NCBI RefSeq assembly: GCF_040448685.1
Contig: NZ_CP159290.1
Location: 2,356,001-2,420,000 of the forward strand
Length of the DNA stretch: 64,000 nucleotides
From: Cellulosimicrobium sp. ES-005
GTDB taxonomy: Bacteria; Actinomycetota; Actinomycetes; Actinomycetales; Cellulomonadaceae
Direction of reading: 5' to 3'
Shown here in pieces: positions 1 through 9,800 of this stretch (within the stretch, counting starts at the first letter, position 1; every line of letters begins with the position of its first letter). The notes under the pieces are model-generated. The model was not told the DNA's origin. It searched no databases and worked only from the letters and a program-made list of their open reading frames with translations. Both the position numbers and the translations under genes were made by a program.

Positions 1-1
1 C

Positions 2-289
2 GCGGACCTGGTCTTCCACCGGGCGGTCGTCGACGCCGCGCACAACGCCGTGCTGGGCGAGCTGTTCGCGACCTTCGTCCCGCGCCTGCGGCGCGCGATG
101 GTCGCGATGGTCGACCTCGACCGCGCGGGCGAGGCGCACCGGCACGACCAGGACGCGCACGAGGCGATCCTCGACGCCGTGCGCGAGCGCGACGCCGTCC
201 GCGCGTCCGGGGCGGCGCGCGCGCACCTGGCAACCGTCCACGCGAAGGTCGCCGGGCGCGGCTCCCGCACGACGGGCGGTGACCGGTGA
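2..289 (+). CDS. GntR/FadR-type transcriptional regulator, C-terminal FCD domain (partial)
   Basis: Only the last 95 residues lie in the window and the 5' end is cut off. The visible part is helical. It has the FCD ligand-domain pattern, with a D-x-x-F-H start (DLVFHRAVVDAAHN) followed by a late HEAILDAV helix and the closing R-x-H motif (ARAHLATVH). FCD proteins are one-domain effector sensors joined to an N-terminal winged helix that would lie upstream of the window. The stop codon overlaps the GTG of the following ABC ATPase by four bases (GTGA), so the two are co-translated. The effector cannot be read from this fragment. Confidence 0.75.
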   Translation, partial: ADLVFHRAVVDAAHNAVLGELFATFVPRLRRAMVAMVDLDRAGEAHRHDQDAHEAILDAVRERDAVRASGAARAHLATVHAKVAGRGSRTTGGDR

Positions 290-1182
290 GCGCCGAGGTC
301 CTGTCCCTGCGCGGCGTCGACCTGGTACGGGAGGGACGGGCGATCCTCGACGGCGTCGACCTCACCGTCCGGGCGGGCGAGCACTGGGCGCTGCTCGGGC
401 CGAACGGGGCGGGCAAGAGCACGATCCTGGGGCTCTGCGGGGCGCGCCGGCACCCGACCCGCGGCACGGTGCATGTGCTCGGCGAGCGCCTGGGTCGCGT
501 GGACATTCAAACCCTGCACCGCCGCATCGGCCACGTCGACCCGCGCCACGACCTGCGCTCGCCGCTGACCGTGCTCGAGGTGACCCTGACCGGCCTCACG
601 GGGACCGTCGACTGGCGCCCGCGCTGGCAGCCGACCCCGGCCGAGGTCGCCGTCGCCCGCGGGCTGGTCGCCGACCTCGGCCTCGCGCACCGCGCGCACG
701 ACCCCTGGCCGACGCTCTCCCAGGGCGAGCGGGGACGGGCGCTCGTGGCGCGCGCCCTCCTGCCCGGCCCCGCGCTCCTCCTGCTGGACGAGCCGTCCAC
801 CGGGCTCGACGTCGCCGCGCGCGAGCAGCTCCTCGAGACGCTCGACGCCGTGCGCGCGACCCGCCCGCACGTCGCCTCGGTGCTGGTGACGCACCACCTC
901 GAGGAGCTGCCGACCACGACGAGCCACGCGCTCCTGCTCGCGCACGGCCGCGTCGTCGCCGCGGGCGCCGCCGCGGACGTGCTCGTCACGGAGCACGTCA
1001 CGCGCTGCTTCGACCACCCGGTGCACGTCGAGCGCCGGTTCGGCCGGTGGCACGCGTCGGCGGGCCACGCGCGTCCGCCCCGCCTGGTCGGGGACGACGC
1101 GGTCGGCGCGGGGGTCGCGGGCGGCGCCGGGACGGACGCGACCACGACCGGGAGGGCGGCCGGGCTCGCCGCACGACCCTAG
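286..1182 (+). CDS. ABC transporter ATP-binding protein
   Basis: A 298-residue ABC-type ATPase. Walker A is GPNGAGKST near residues 38-46, the signature motif reads LSQGERGRAL near residue 144, and Walker B is LLLLDEPSTGLD near residue 165, followed by the H-loop LVTHHLEEL. The LSQGE form of the signature and the single-domain layout resemble ModF/YlmA-like cytoplasmic ATPases. No permease or binding protein is adjacent, so the substrate is unknown and the protein may not drive transport. The GTG start is fixed by the four-base overlap with the upstream regulator. The last ~40 residues are Gly/Ala-rich and end within the -10 hexamer of the next gene. Confidence 0.85.
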   Translation: MSAEVLSLRGVDLVREGRAILDGVDLTVRAGEHWALLGPNGAGKSTILGLCGARRHPTRGTVHVLGERLGRVDIQTLHRRIGHVDPRHDLRSPLTVLEVTLTGLTGTVDWRPRWQPTPAEVAVARGLVADLGLAHRAHDPWPTLSQGERGRALVARALLPGPALLLLDEPSTGLDVAAREQLLETLDAVRATRPHVASVLVTHHLEELPTTTSHALLLAHGRVVAAGAAADVLVTEHVTRCFDHPVHVERRFGRWHASAGHARPPRLVGDDAVGAGVAGGAGTDATTTGRAAGLAARP

Positions 1183-1185
1183 GCT
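1180..1185 (+). promoter_or_regulatory. -10 element of a leaderless quinone oxidoreductase gene
   Basis: TAGGCT is followed by six bases and then the ATG at 1192, which puts the transcription start at or next to the A of the start codon. There is no Shine-Dalgarno sequence before this ATG. The hexamer overlaps the stop region of the ABC gene. Confidence 0.55.
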
Positions 1186-1191
1186 GGGGCC

Positions 1192-2220
1192 ATGCACGCG
1201 ATCGTGGCCCGCGCGGCGGGCGGCCCCGACGTCCTGGAGTACACCGAGCTGCCCGACCCCTCGCCCGGGCCGGGTCGGCTCCTCGTCCGGTCGGCCGTGG
1301 CCGGGGTGAACTTCATCGACACGTACAAGCGCTCCGGCGTGTACGCGATGGAATACCCCCACGTGGTCGGCAGCGAGGGCGCGGGCGTGGTCGCCGAGGT
1401 GGGCGACGGCGTCGAGGGCTTCGCCGTGGGCGACCGCGTCGTGTGGACCGAGGCGCCCGGGTCGTACGCGGACCTCGTCGTCGTGGACGCCGCCCAGGCG
1501 TTGCACGTCCCCGACGCCGTGTCGCTCGAGGACGCGACCGCCGTCGCGCTCCAGGGCCTCACCGCGCACTACCTGTGCACGTCGTCCTACCCGGTCCGCC
1601 CGGGCGACCGGGTGCTCGTGCACGCGGGCGCGGGCGGCGTCGGGCTTCTCCTGACCCAGATGCTCGTGGCACGGGGCGCGCACGTGATCTCGACGGTCTC
1701 GACGCCCGAGAAGGCGGAGCTGTCGCGCGGCGCGGGCGCCGAGCACGCGATCCAGTACACGGCGTTCGCGGACCTCACCACCGAGCTGCCGGAGGTCGTG
1801 CGCGGGCTCACGGGCGGCGAGGGCGTCGCGGCGGTGTACGACTCGGTGGGCAAGGACACGTTCGACGCGTCGCTCGCGTCGCTGCACCGCCGGGGCACGC
1901 TCGTGCTCTACGGCGGCTCGTCCGGGCAGGTCCCGCCGTTCGACCCGCAGCGGCTCAACGCGGGCGGGTCGCTCTTCCTCACGCGCCCCAAGCTCGCCGA
2001 CCACACGGCGACGCGCGCCGAGCTCGTCGAGCGGGCGACCGAGGTGCTCGGCGCCGTCGCGGGCGGCACGCTGCACGTGCGCGTCGGCGCCACGTTCGCG
2101 CTCGCCGACGCCGCCGACGCGCACCGCGCGCTGGAGGGCCGCGCGACCACGGGCAAGGTGCTGCTCGTCCCCGACGCAGCGGCGGCGCCCGACCCGGCCG
2201 CGGAGACGGGCACCGCGTGA
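1192..2220 (+). CDS. NADPH:quinone oxidoreductase (zinc-independent MDR family)
   Basis: A 342-residue medium-chain dehydrogenase/reductase of the Qor (zeta-crystallin) type. These enzymes reduce quinones by one electron using NADPH, in the cytoplasm. The N-terminal GroES-like domain contains NFIDTYKRSGVY, a signature of quinone oxidoreductases. The Rossmann fold carries AGAGGVGLLLTQ near residue 150. There are no zinc-binding cysteine clusters, unlike the alcohol dehydrogenase further along the window. Length is close to the family norm of about 325, with a short Ala/Pro tail. The stop overlaps the GTG of the next gene by three bases. Confidence 0.85.
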   Translation: MHAIVARAAGGPDVLEYTELPDPSPGPGRLLVRSAVAGVNFIDTYKRSGVYAMEYPHVVGSEGAGVVAEVGDGVEGFAVGDRVVWTEAPGSYADLVVVDAAQALHVPDAVSLEDATAVALQGLTAHYLCTSSYPVRPGDRVLVHAGAGGVGLLLTQMLVARGAHVISTVSTPEKAELSRGAGAEHAIQYTAFADLTTELPEVVRGLTGGEGVAAVYDSVGKDTFDASLASLHRRGTLVLYGGSSGQVPPFDPQRLNAGGSLFLTRPKLADHTATRAELVERATEVLGAVAGGTLHVRVGATFALADAADAHRALEGRATTGKVLLVPDAAAAPDPAAETGTA

Positions 2221-2498
2221 GCTGGGACTGGGTGCCCGCGCCGCCGGGCGAGGAGGACGGGTCCGACGGCGGCCCCTCCCCCGCCCTCCGCCGCGCCGTG
2301 ACGGTCCTCTCCGTCCTGCTCGCCGCGGCGCTCGCCGTGTACTGGGTGACGGTCGGTCTGCGCCAGCAGGCGGACGCGTGCGTCGCCGACCGCCCGGACG
2401 GCGTCGCGATCGAGGACGTCGACGCGCGGTGGCGCTGGGTCCCGCCGGGCTACGAGTGCGTCTACGCGACGGCCGAGGAGGACGTGGCGCGCGCCTGA
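2217..2498 (+). CDS. Small single-pass membrane protein, unknown function
   Basis: A 93-residue protein starting at GTG in a GTGA overlap with the oxidoreductase gene. Residues 1-22 are acidic and Pro-rich. A hydrophobic helix (LSVLLAAALAVYWVTVGL) spans about residues 30-48. An extracytoplasmic tail of about 45 residues follows, with two cysteines (ADACVADRP and YECVYA) that could form a disulfide. Codon third positions are strongly G/C, as in its neighbours. I do not recognise the family. It is probably co-translated with the upstream gene. Confidence 0.6.
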   Translation: MSWDWVPAPPGEEDGSDGGPSPALRRAVTVLSVLLAAALAVYWVTVGLRQQADACVADRPDGVAIEDVDARWRWVPPGYECVYATAEEDVARA

Positions 2499-2528
2499 CC
2501 GACGTGACCGCTGCTCGCGCGCGGTCCG

Positions 2529-3497
2529 TCAGCGCGGCACGACGGGCGACGAGGCGTGCAGGTGGTCGACCGGGCCCCGGCCCGTCCCGACGCGCAGCGC
2601 CGCCCCGCCGCGCAGCGCGCCGGTGAGCCAGTCCTTGGCGTCGCGCGCCGCCTCCTCCCAGCCCGCACGCTGCGGGCGCAGGGCAGCGAGCGCCGCGGAG
2701 AGCGAGCACCCGGTGCCGTGCGTATGGGGCGTGTCCACGCGCTCGCCGTCGAACGTCGTGACGGTCGGCGCCGCGTCCGACGACGGGCCGGCGGGCACGA
2801 CGAGGGCGTCCGGCGACGTCGCACCGGTGAGGTGGCCGCCCTTGAGCAGCACGACGGCACCGCTCGTCGCCGCGTACGACGCGGCCTGGGTCAGCGCGTC
2901 GTCCCACGTCGTCGCGACGTCGCGGCCCGCGAGGACGGCCAGCTCGGGGAGGTTGGGGGTGACGACGTCGGCCCGTGCCGCGAGGTCGCGCACGGCCTGC
3001 TCCGCGCCCGCGTCGAGCAGCCGGTGCCCCGACGTGGCGACCATGACGGGGTCGAGGACGACCCAGGGCCGCGGGAGCCCGGCGTCGGTCCGCGCGGCCG
3101 CGAGCGCGTCGTGCCACGCCCCGATCTCGCGGGCGTTGGCCTCGTCGGCCACCATGCCGATCTTCACGGCGTCGATCTCGACGTCGTCGGACACGGCGTC
3201 GAGCTGCTCGCGCAGGAACGTCGGACCGGGGACGTGCACGGACCGCACGCCGTGCGTGTTCTGCGCGACGAGCGCCGTCGTGACGGCCATGCCGTACGCG
3301 CCGTGCGCGGCGAAGGACTTGAGGTCCGCCTGGATGCCCGCGCCTCCGGTCGGGTCGGTCCCCGCGATCGACAGGACGCGCGGCCGCGCGGGCAGGGCAC
3401 CCGGGCCGCCGGCCGCACCGGGCGTGCGGTCGGCCGCGGGCCGGTGGGCGCGGTCGCGCCCGGGTGCGGGGTCGTGCGGGGGCAGGGCGAGCGTCAT
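2529..3497 (-). CDS. thiD: Hydroxymethylpyrimidine/phosphomethylpyrimidine kinase
   Basis: A 322-residue ribokinase-fold enzyme that phosphorylates HMP and then HMP-P in thiamine pyrimidine synthesis. The N-terminal core reads VLSIAGTDPTGGAGIQADLK with its substrate-binding GGAGIQAD loop. The anion-hole/catalytic region is DTPHTHGTGCSLSAALAA near residues 255-275. About 38 residues rich in Pro and Arg precede the conserved core and may be a species-specific extension; no better start codon is seen. The gene stands alone but has a TPP riboswitch just upstream, so it should be repressed when thiamine diphosphate is plentiful. It converges on the small membrane protein gene. Confidence 0.93.
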   Translation of the reverse strand: MTLALPPHDPAPGRDRAHRPAADRTPGAAGGPGALPARPRVLSIAGTDPTGGAGIQADLKSFAAHGAYGMAVTTALVAQNTHGVRSVHVPGPTFLREQLDAVSDDVEIDAVKIGMVADEANAREIGAWHDALAAARTDAGLPRPWVVLDPVMVATSGHRLLDAGAEQAVRDLAARADVVTPNLPELAVLAGRDVATTWDDALTQAASYAATSGAVVLLKGGHLTGATSPDALVVPAGPSSDAAPTVTTFDGERVDTPHTHGTGCSLSAALAALRPQRAGWEEAARDAKDWLTGALRGGAALRVGTGRGPVDHLHASSPVVPR

Positions 3498-3507
3498 CGC
3501 GGGACAT

Positions 3508-3578
3508 CCCTTCGCTGGTACGAGCCAGAGCAGGTTCGACGGGTCTCATCTCAGCCCTCGGCGGGGCACCCCGTGTCG
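3508..3578 (-). promoter_or_regulatory. TPP (THI-box) riboswitch
   Basis: Read on the minus strand this region carries the hallmarks of the TPP aptamer. They are the opening GGGGTGCC, the strongly conserved GGCTGAGAT, then ACCCGTCGAACCTG, and a closing GTACCAGCG. These correspond to the P1/P2 start, the pyrimidine-sensor J3-2 segment, and the P4/P5 pyrophosphate-binding segment. It ends about ten bases before the thiD start, and the ribosome-binding AAGGG overlaps its 3' edge. Control is therefore more likely at translation initiation than by termination. This is the usual arrangement in actinobacteria. Confidence 0.92.
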
Positions 3579-3661
3579 CGCGTCATGCTACGTCCTGCGC
3601 GCCCGAGGGTTTCACCCGGTCTCGCGCGCGAGAACGCGTGCCGGACCGCGTCCTCCTGGGC

Positions 3662-3895
3662 ATGCCGCACGACCGACCCGCCCGCCGACCCGCGCCGCGC
3701 TCCCCCGCGACGCCGCTGCTCCCTCCGGTCCCCGCCCGCTGGACGACCGTCGACCGCCGGGGGCGCCGCGTCGTGCTCGCCGGCGTCGTCACGCACGAGG
3801 ACGGCGGCCGCGTCGCCTTCGAGCACGTCCACCCGGAGCGCGGTGTGTGGCACGTCTGGGTCGCCCGCGGGGCCGTCGCGCGGGACGCACCCTGA
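3662..3895 (+). CDS. Small hypothetical protein
   Basis: A 77-residue reading frame starting at the ATG following the riboswitch region on the opposite strand. It has strong G/C preference at third positions. The first 25 residues are Pro/Arg-rich. The rest looks like a small beta-rich domain (WTTVDRRGRRVVLAGVV then FEHVHPERGVWHVWVA). I do not recognise the family. The stop is close to, and convergent with, the YceI gene. It could be real or a chance frame in GC-rich DNA; coding bias and ordered hydrophobic alternation favour a real gene. Confidence 0.5.
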   Translation: MPHDRPARRPAPRSPATPLLPPVPARWTTVDRRGRRVVLAGVVTHEDGGRVAFEHVHPERGVWHVWVARGAVARDAP

Positions 3896-3906
3896 CGGAC
3901 CGGACG

Positions 3907-4581
3907 TCAGGCCTGGTGCAGGGCCTCCCCCGCGATCTCGAGGCCGATCTTCTTGCCGACGAGGAACCCGCCCGTCTCGAGCAGCACGTTCCACACGAGA
4001 CCGAAGCTCTCGCGGTCGATCTCGCCCGCGGCGTGGAAACCGAAGATGTCGCGGCCGTAGGGGTCGCGGCGCGCGCCCCCGTACTGCATCGACAGCACCG
4101 TCCGGTGCGTGACGCCGCGGACGGTGAGCAGTCCCTCGACGAGGAACCGCCCGGCCTGCGCCGTCCGGGGCTGCACCCGCTCCGGCGCGAGCTCGGCGCG
4201 CTCGGGCGAACGGTTCCGCAGTCGCGCCCACGCGAGGATCTGGTCCTGCTGCTCGCCCTGCCACGTGACCGCGGTGCTGCGGAACTCGATCGTCGGGTAC
4301 GCGTCGACGTCGAGGAAGTCGGCGCTGCGCAGGTGCGCGTCGCGCTCCTCGTGGTGCGTCGTGAGGCTCGCGGTCTCGATCGTCGCGGACACCGCCGAGG
4401 CGAGCGGGTCCTCGCCGACGAGGATCGTGGCGCGCGCCCGGGTGAACTCGCCCCGGACGGGCGAGACCATCATGTGCATCCCGGTGAACCCGATGCGCTT
4501 GTGCGCCTCGTCGAGGGTGTAGGTGCCGGCCTCGGGAACGGTGAGGCCGTTCCACTGCCGGACAGGGCGTGCCGTCGTCAT
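3907..4581 (-). CDS. YceI family protein (lipocalin-like, isoprenoid-binding)
   Basis: A 224-residue member of the YceI family. Members form an extended beta-barrel that binds long polyisoprenoid or amide lipids. The family start is clear: GTYTLDEAHKRIGFTGMHMM. It is followed by the pattern ETASLTTHHEERDAHLRSAD-FLDVDAYPTIEFRST, then TVRGVTHRTVL and the closing GLVWNVLLETGGFLVGKKI. There is no signal peptide, so this is a cytoplasmic member, as in many actinobacteria. Length is slightly above the ~180 norm because of an N-terminal lead. It is monocistronic with its own promoter. Confidence 0.9.
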   Translation of the reverse strand: MTTARPVRQWNGLTVPEAGTYTLDEAHKRIGFTGMHMMVSPVRGEFTRARATILVGEDPLASAVSATIETASLTTHHEERDAHLRSADFLDVDAYPTIEFRSTAVTWQGEQQDQILAWARLRNRSPERAELAPERVQPRTAQAGRFLVEGLLTVRGVTHRTVLSMQYGGARRDPYGRDIFGFHAAGEIDRESFGLVWNVLLETGGFLVGKKIGLEIAGEALHQA

Positions 4582-4650
4582 CCGTCGCTCCCAGGCGTCG
4601 TCGAGCCGCGACGTCGGTGTCCGCCCGGTACTTGGTCAGGTGTCCAGGAC

Positions 4651-4680
4651 AGCATCCCCGATGAGTGAGTGAAGTTTCAA
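4651..4680 (-). promoter_or_regulatory. Candidate yceI promoter with palindromic operator
   Basis: On the minus strand TTGAAA (4680-4675) and GATGCT (4656-4651) are 18 bases apart and make a fair -35/-10 pair. The -35 lies inside TGAAACTTCA (4679-4670), which is a perfect TGAA-N2-TTCA palindrome. A MarR- or TetR-size regulator could bind there. No such regulator gene is adjacent. Confidence 0.4.
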
Positions 4681-4742
4681 CCAGATGCCGGGTGATCTCC
4701 CCCGCCCGCGCTGCCCGCGCAGGCGTCGCCCGCGGACGCACG

Positions 4743-4775
4743 AGCGCCGCCCGACCGGAGGGGTCGGGCGGCGCT
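4743..4775 (-). terminator. Hairpin terminator of the pheS-pheT-SDR operon
   Basis: A perfect 14-bp stem (4743-4756 with 4762-4775) closed by a GGAGG/CCTCC loop, 60 bases after the SDR stop codon. No U-tract follows, which is common for actinobacterial terminators. Its position between the SDR gene and the yceI promoter fits the end of the operon. Confidence 0.65.
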
Positions 4776-4834
4776 GCGGGTCGGTGCGGGCGGGTCCGCG
4801 ACGCGCCGGGTGGTCGCGGCCACGCCGCGGGACG

Positions 4835-5713
4835 TCAGCGGCTCGGCAGCTCTCCCGGCATCGGGTCGTCCGCGCCCCAGCGCGTGACCCGCAGGCGCCG
4901 CGCGTCGGGGCCGGGCAGGGAGGACCCGCGGCCCAGGGCCTCCTCGGCCGCGGCGCGCAACGACGCCGGGGAGTCGTGCGTCACGCGCACGAACGCCCCC
5001 GAGAACGCGTCGAGCTCGCCGCGCGCGATCGCGACGACCATCTCGACCGTGCGCTCCACCGGGGTCCACTCGGTGCGGCCCTCATGCATGACCATCGAGG
5101 CCGTCATGTCGGTCTGGACGACCCCCGGCGAGACCTCGAAGGTCCGCAGGCCGCGCGCGAACCCGGACCGGTGCAGGTTCGCGCCGAGCCGCAGGAGCGC
5201 GGTCTTGCTCGCGTTGTACGCGCTCGCGCCGTCCATGTCGTGCGAGCCCGCGCCGCTGTTCAGGTCGACGACGCGACCTCCGCCGCGCGCGAGCATCCCC
5301 GGGACGACGGCGCGCGCGAGGAGGAACGGCCCGCGCACGTTGGTCTCGACGACCGACCACCACTCGTCGGGGTCCGCCTCCCAGAGCGGCACCTCGGCGT
5401 CGACGCGCCCCGCGTTGTTGACGAGGAGGTCGACGCTCCCGAGCGCGTCCTGTGCCGCGCCCACGGCCGCCGCGACCGCCGCGGCGTCCGTGACGTCCGC
5501 CGTGACCACGACCGCGCGCCCCGCACCGCCGACGGTCAGGGCGCCGATCTCGTCGGCCACGCCCGCGAGCCGGTCGGCGTCGCGCGCGAGGAGCGCGACG
5601 TCGAGACCGGCGGCGGCGAGGCCGACCGCGATCGCGCGACCGATGCCACGCGACGCGCCGGTGACGAGCGCCGTCCGGGCGGGCGCGACGGCACCCGCCG
5701 CGTGCACGCTCAC
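4835..5713 (-). CDS. Short-chain dehydrogenase/reductase (SDR)
   Basis: A 292-residue classical SDR. The cofactor loop is TGASRGIG near residue 20, the NNAG motif is in LLVNNAGRVD near residue 98, and the catalytic Ser-Tyr-Lys set is visible as LNSGAGS and YNASK near residue 170. NAD(P)-dependent oxidoreduction of an unknown substrate is expected. The GTG start overlaps the pheT stop (GTGA), so it is the last gene of the pheS-pheT transcript. This is an unusual partner for a tRNA synthetase and probably an incidental operon extension. The C-terminal ~40 residues extend beyond the usual SDR end. Confidence 0.87.
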   Translation of the reverse strand: MSVHAAGAVAPARTALVTGASRGIGRAIAVGLAAAGLDVALLARDADRLAGVADEIGALTVGGAGRAVVVTADVTDAAAVAAAVGAAQDALGSVDLLVNNAGRVDAEVPLWEADPDEWWSVVETNVRGPFLLARAVVPGMLARGGGRVVDLNSGAGSHDMDGASAYNASKTALLRLGANLHRSGFARGLRTFEVSPGVVQTDMTASMVMHEGRTEWTPVERTVEMVVAIARGELDAFSGAFVRVTHDSPASLRAAAEEALGRGSSLPGPDARRLRVTRWGADDPMPGELPSR

Positions 5714-8330
5714 GCCCGCAGCTCCGCGCCCACGCGCTCGCGCGCGGCCGTCACGGCGCCCTCGCGGACGCGCGCGACGTCGTCCGCGGTGAGCGTGCGG
5801 TCGGCCGCGCGCAGCCGCAGCGAGAACGCCAGCGACTTGCGCCCGGCACCGACCTGCTCGCCGGTGAAGACGTCGAACAGCGCGACGTCCTCGACCAGGT
5901 CCCCGGCGCCGTCGACGATCGCGTCGCGCAACGCCTGGGCGGTCACGCCGGCGTCCACCACGAACGCGAGGTCCTCCTTGGCGGCCGGGAAGCCCGAGAC
6001 GGGCGTCGCCTGCACGGGCGCGTCCGACGAACCGGCGACGACCGCGGACAGGTCGACCTCGAACGCCACCGCGCGCGCGGGCAGGCCGAGGTTCTCGAGC
6101 ACCTTGGGGTGCAGCTCGCCCGCGTGCCCGACCACGGTCCCGTCCGCGAGCTCCAGGCGCGCGCAGCGGCCCGGGTGGAACGGGGCGCGCTCGGTGTCGG
6201 CCACCACGGACACGTCCGCACCCACGTGCAGGCCGGCGCGCTCCACCACGAGCCGGGCCGCCGCCAGCGCGTCGGTCCAGTCCGCGGCGCGGCCGGCTCC
6301 CCACCAGCCGGCGCGCTCGCGGCGGCCGACGAGGACGCCCGCCACGTGGCGCGGCTGCGCCGGGAGCGACGCGTCGATCGCGGCGAGCTGGTCGTCGGAC
6401 GGCCGGACGCCGCCCGGCAGCGCGGGCGCCGCAGGAGCACCCGCGCGCGGGTGCGTCACCAGACCCACCTCGAACAGCGCGACGTCGCCCAGCCCGCGGC
6501 CGACGTTGCGGCGCGCCGTCTCGAGCAGCGTGCTGAGGAGGTCGGTGCGCATCAGCGGCCGGTCGTCGGCGAGCGGGTTGAGCAGGCGCAGCGCCCGGCG
6601 GCGCTCGTCGTCCGCGGGCAGGCGCAACGCGTCGAGCTCCGCGTCCCCGACGAACGGGTAGCTCAGCGTCTCGACGAAGCCGTCCTCCGCGAGCGCCCGG
6701 GCGACCGAGCGCCGCACGCGCTGCTCGCGCGTGAGCCCGCGACCGCCGGGCGCGGCCGGCAGCAGGGACGGGATCTCGTCGTACCCGACGAGACGCGCGA
6801 CCTCTTCCACGAGCTCGGCGGGCTCGGTGAGGTCGGGTCGCCACGACGGCGGGGCCACCACGAGCACGCCGGTGGCGTCCGCGTCGTCCGCCTCGACCGA
6901 GCACCCGATCGCGCCGAGCGTCCCGACGACCTGCTCCAGCGTGTACGGCACGCCGACGAGGCGCTCGGCCTCGCCGGCCGGGAGGCGGATCGCGGCGGGG
7001 GCGACGACCCGGTCGAAGTCGCCCACCGCCGGGTCGGCCGTGCCGCCGCCGAGCTGGACGAGGAGGTCGACCACACGCTGCGCCGCGACCGCGGGCAGCA
7101 GCGGGTCGACGCCGCGCTCGAACCGCTTCGCGGCCTCGCTCGACAGCTTGTGGCGGCGCGACGTGCGCGCGACCGTCACCTGGTCGAAGTGCGCGGCCTC
7201 GACCAGCACGGCCGTCGTCGTCGGGCCGACCTCCGAGGAGGCACCGCCCATGACGCCCGCGAGCCCGAGCACGCGCGACGCGCGCGCACCTCCGGGGCTG
7301 TCCGTGATGAGCAGGTCCTCGGGGTCGAGGGCACGGTCCACGTCGTCGAGGGTCACCAGGCGCTCGCCCGGCGCGGCGCGACGCACGACGATCGGCGCCG
7401 CGACCTGCTCGAGGTCGTACGCGTGCAGCGGCTGCCCGAGGTCGAGCATCACGTAGTTCGTCACGTCGACCGCGAGCGAGATCGGCCGCATGCCGGACGC
7501 CGTGAGGCGGCGCTGCATCCACGCGGGGGTCTGCGCCGCGGGGTCGATCCCCCGCACGACGCGCGTGACGAAGCGGTCGCACCCCACGACGCCGTGGATC
7601 GGCGTCGCGTCGTCCACCTCGACGGGGAAGCCGTCGGGCGTCGCCGCGGGCGGGGGCGTGGGCAGGGAGCCGGGCAGGCCCGGGTCCGTGAAGCGCGCCC
7701 CCGTCGAGTGCGAGAACTCGCGCGCGACGCCGCGGTAGGAGAACGCGTACCCGCGGTCGGGCGTCACGTTGATCTCGAGCACCTCGTCGCCGAGGCCGAG
7801 CAGCGCGACCGCGTCCTGCCCCGGGGTCAGGTCCTCGGCCGCGTACCCGAGCCGCGGGAGCACGATGATGCCGTCGTGGTCCTCGCCGAGCCCGAGCTCG
7901 CGCTGCGAGCAGATCATGCCGTCGGACACGTGTCCGTAGGTCTTGCGGCTCGCGATGGGGAACGGACCGGGCAGGACGGAGCCCGGCAGCGCGACGACGA
8001 CGAGGTCGCCCGGCGCGAAGTTGTGCGCCCCGCACACGATCCCGCGCGCACCGCCCGCCGGGACGTCGGCGGGGTCGACGCCCGTGATCTCGGCGGCGTT
8101 GTGCTCCGGTCCGACGTCGACCAGGCACCAGTTGATCGTCTTGCCGTTCTTCTGCGGCTCGGGCGTCATCGCGAGGACGCGCCCGACGACGAGGGGACCC
8201 GTCACGGCGGCGCCGTGGATCGCCTCCTCCTCCAGGCCGACGCGGACGAGGTCGGCGGCGAGCCGCTCGGCGGTGAGCCCCTCGGGCAGCTCGACGTGGT
8301 CGCCCAGCCAGTCGATGGCGACGTAGGGCA

Positions 8331-8331
<1 letters not shown>
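5710..8331 (-). CDS. pheT: Phenylalanyl-tRNA synthetase beta subunit
   Basis: An 873-residue beta subunit of the (alpha-beta)2 PheRS. It starts MPYVAIDWLGDHVELPEG. The EMAP-like tRNA-binding domain follows (VVGRVLAMTPEPQKNGKTIN, about residues 45-160). Then come the B3/B4 editing region (ATPIHGVVGCDRFVTRVVRG, near 240), the B5 helix-turn domain near 420-490, the catalytic-like core with LSYPFVGDAELDALRLP, and the C-terminal FDX-ACB domain (PVSGFPAAKEDLAFVVD) that binds the anticodon. The start ATG shares one base with the pheS stop (TGATG), giving tight coupling that should balance the subunits. Length is at the upper end of the family. Confidence 0.97.
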
Positions 8332-9599
<1,268 letters not shown>

Positions 9600-9601
9600 T
9601 C

Positions 9602-9607
9602 ATTCTA
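9602..9607 (-). promoter_or_regulatory. Candidate pheS promoter -10 element
   Basis: TAGAAT on the minus strand is the only good -10 match in the 342-base gap before pheS. It would give a leader of about 140 bases. No convincing -35 is seen. The predicted leader is very GC-rich, with alternating GCGCGC blocks (9560-9595) that should form hairpins. Confidence 0.4.
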
Positions 9608-9631
9608 GGGCGCCCGTCCGGGCCCGGTCCG

Positions 9632-9648
9632 TCCCGCCTCAGGCGGGA
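9632..9648 (-). terminator. Palindromic hairpin after thpR
   Basis: TCCCGCCT and AGGCGGGA flank a single base and form a perfect 8-bp inverted repeat. Together with the hairpin at 9671-9687 it could end the infC-thpR transcript ahead of the pheS promoter. There is no U-tract. Confidence 0.4.
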
Positions 9649-9670
9649 GGTGTGCACGCGTCAGTCGCGC

Positions 9671-9687
9671 GGGCCCGTGACGGGCCC
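9671..9687 (-). terminator. Hairpin downstream of thpR
   Basis: GGGCCCG-TGA-CGGGCCC is a 7-bp all-G/C stem with a three-base loop, 114 bases after the thpR stop. It is a candidate terminator for the infC operon, or one part of a tandem with the palindrome at 9632-9648. Confidence 0.35.
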
Positions 9688-9800
9688 GGGAAATCGACGA
9701 CCACCGTGCATGTTCATGGCCGCCATCCTCGCACAGCCGTCGTGCGCGCGCCGGGCCGTGCCCGTGCGGGGCTCTCGTCGCCCTCCCCGCGACGCGGTCG

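Noticed and set aside
279-2498. A 739-residue plus-strand frame spanning the ABC and oxidoreductase genes
   Set aside because: It is a shadow of the two real genes in another frame, Arg/Pro-rich throughout with no domain. Only its last part (2217-2498) is a real gene.
2623-4668. Long plus-strand frames opposite thiD and yceI
   Set aside because: They are antisense shadows; the thiD and YceI motifs are on the minus strand with proper starts.
9661-9726. A 21-codon minus-strand frame as a Phe leader peptide
   Set aside because: It has a single Phe codon, no convincing promoter, and lies upstream of the likely pheS promoter, so it is not listed as a gene.
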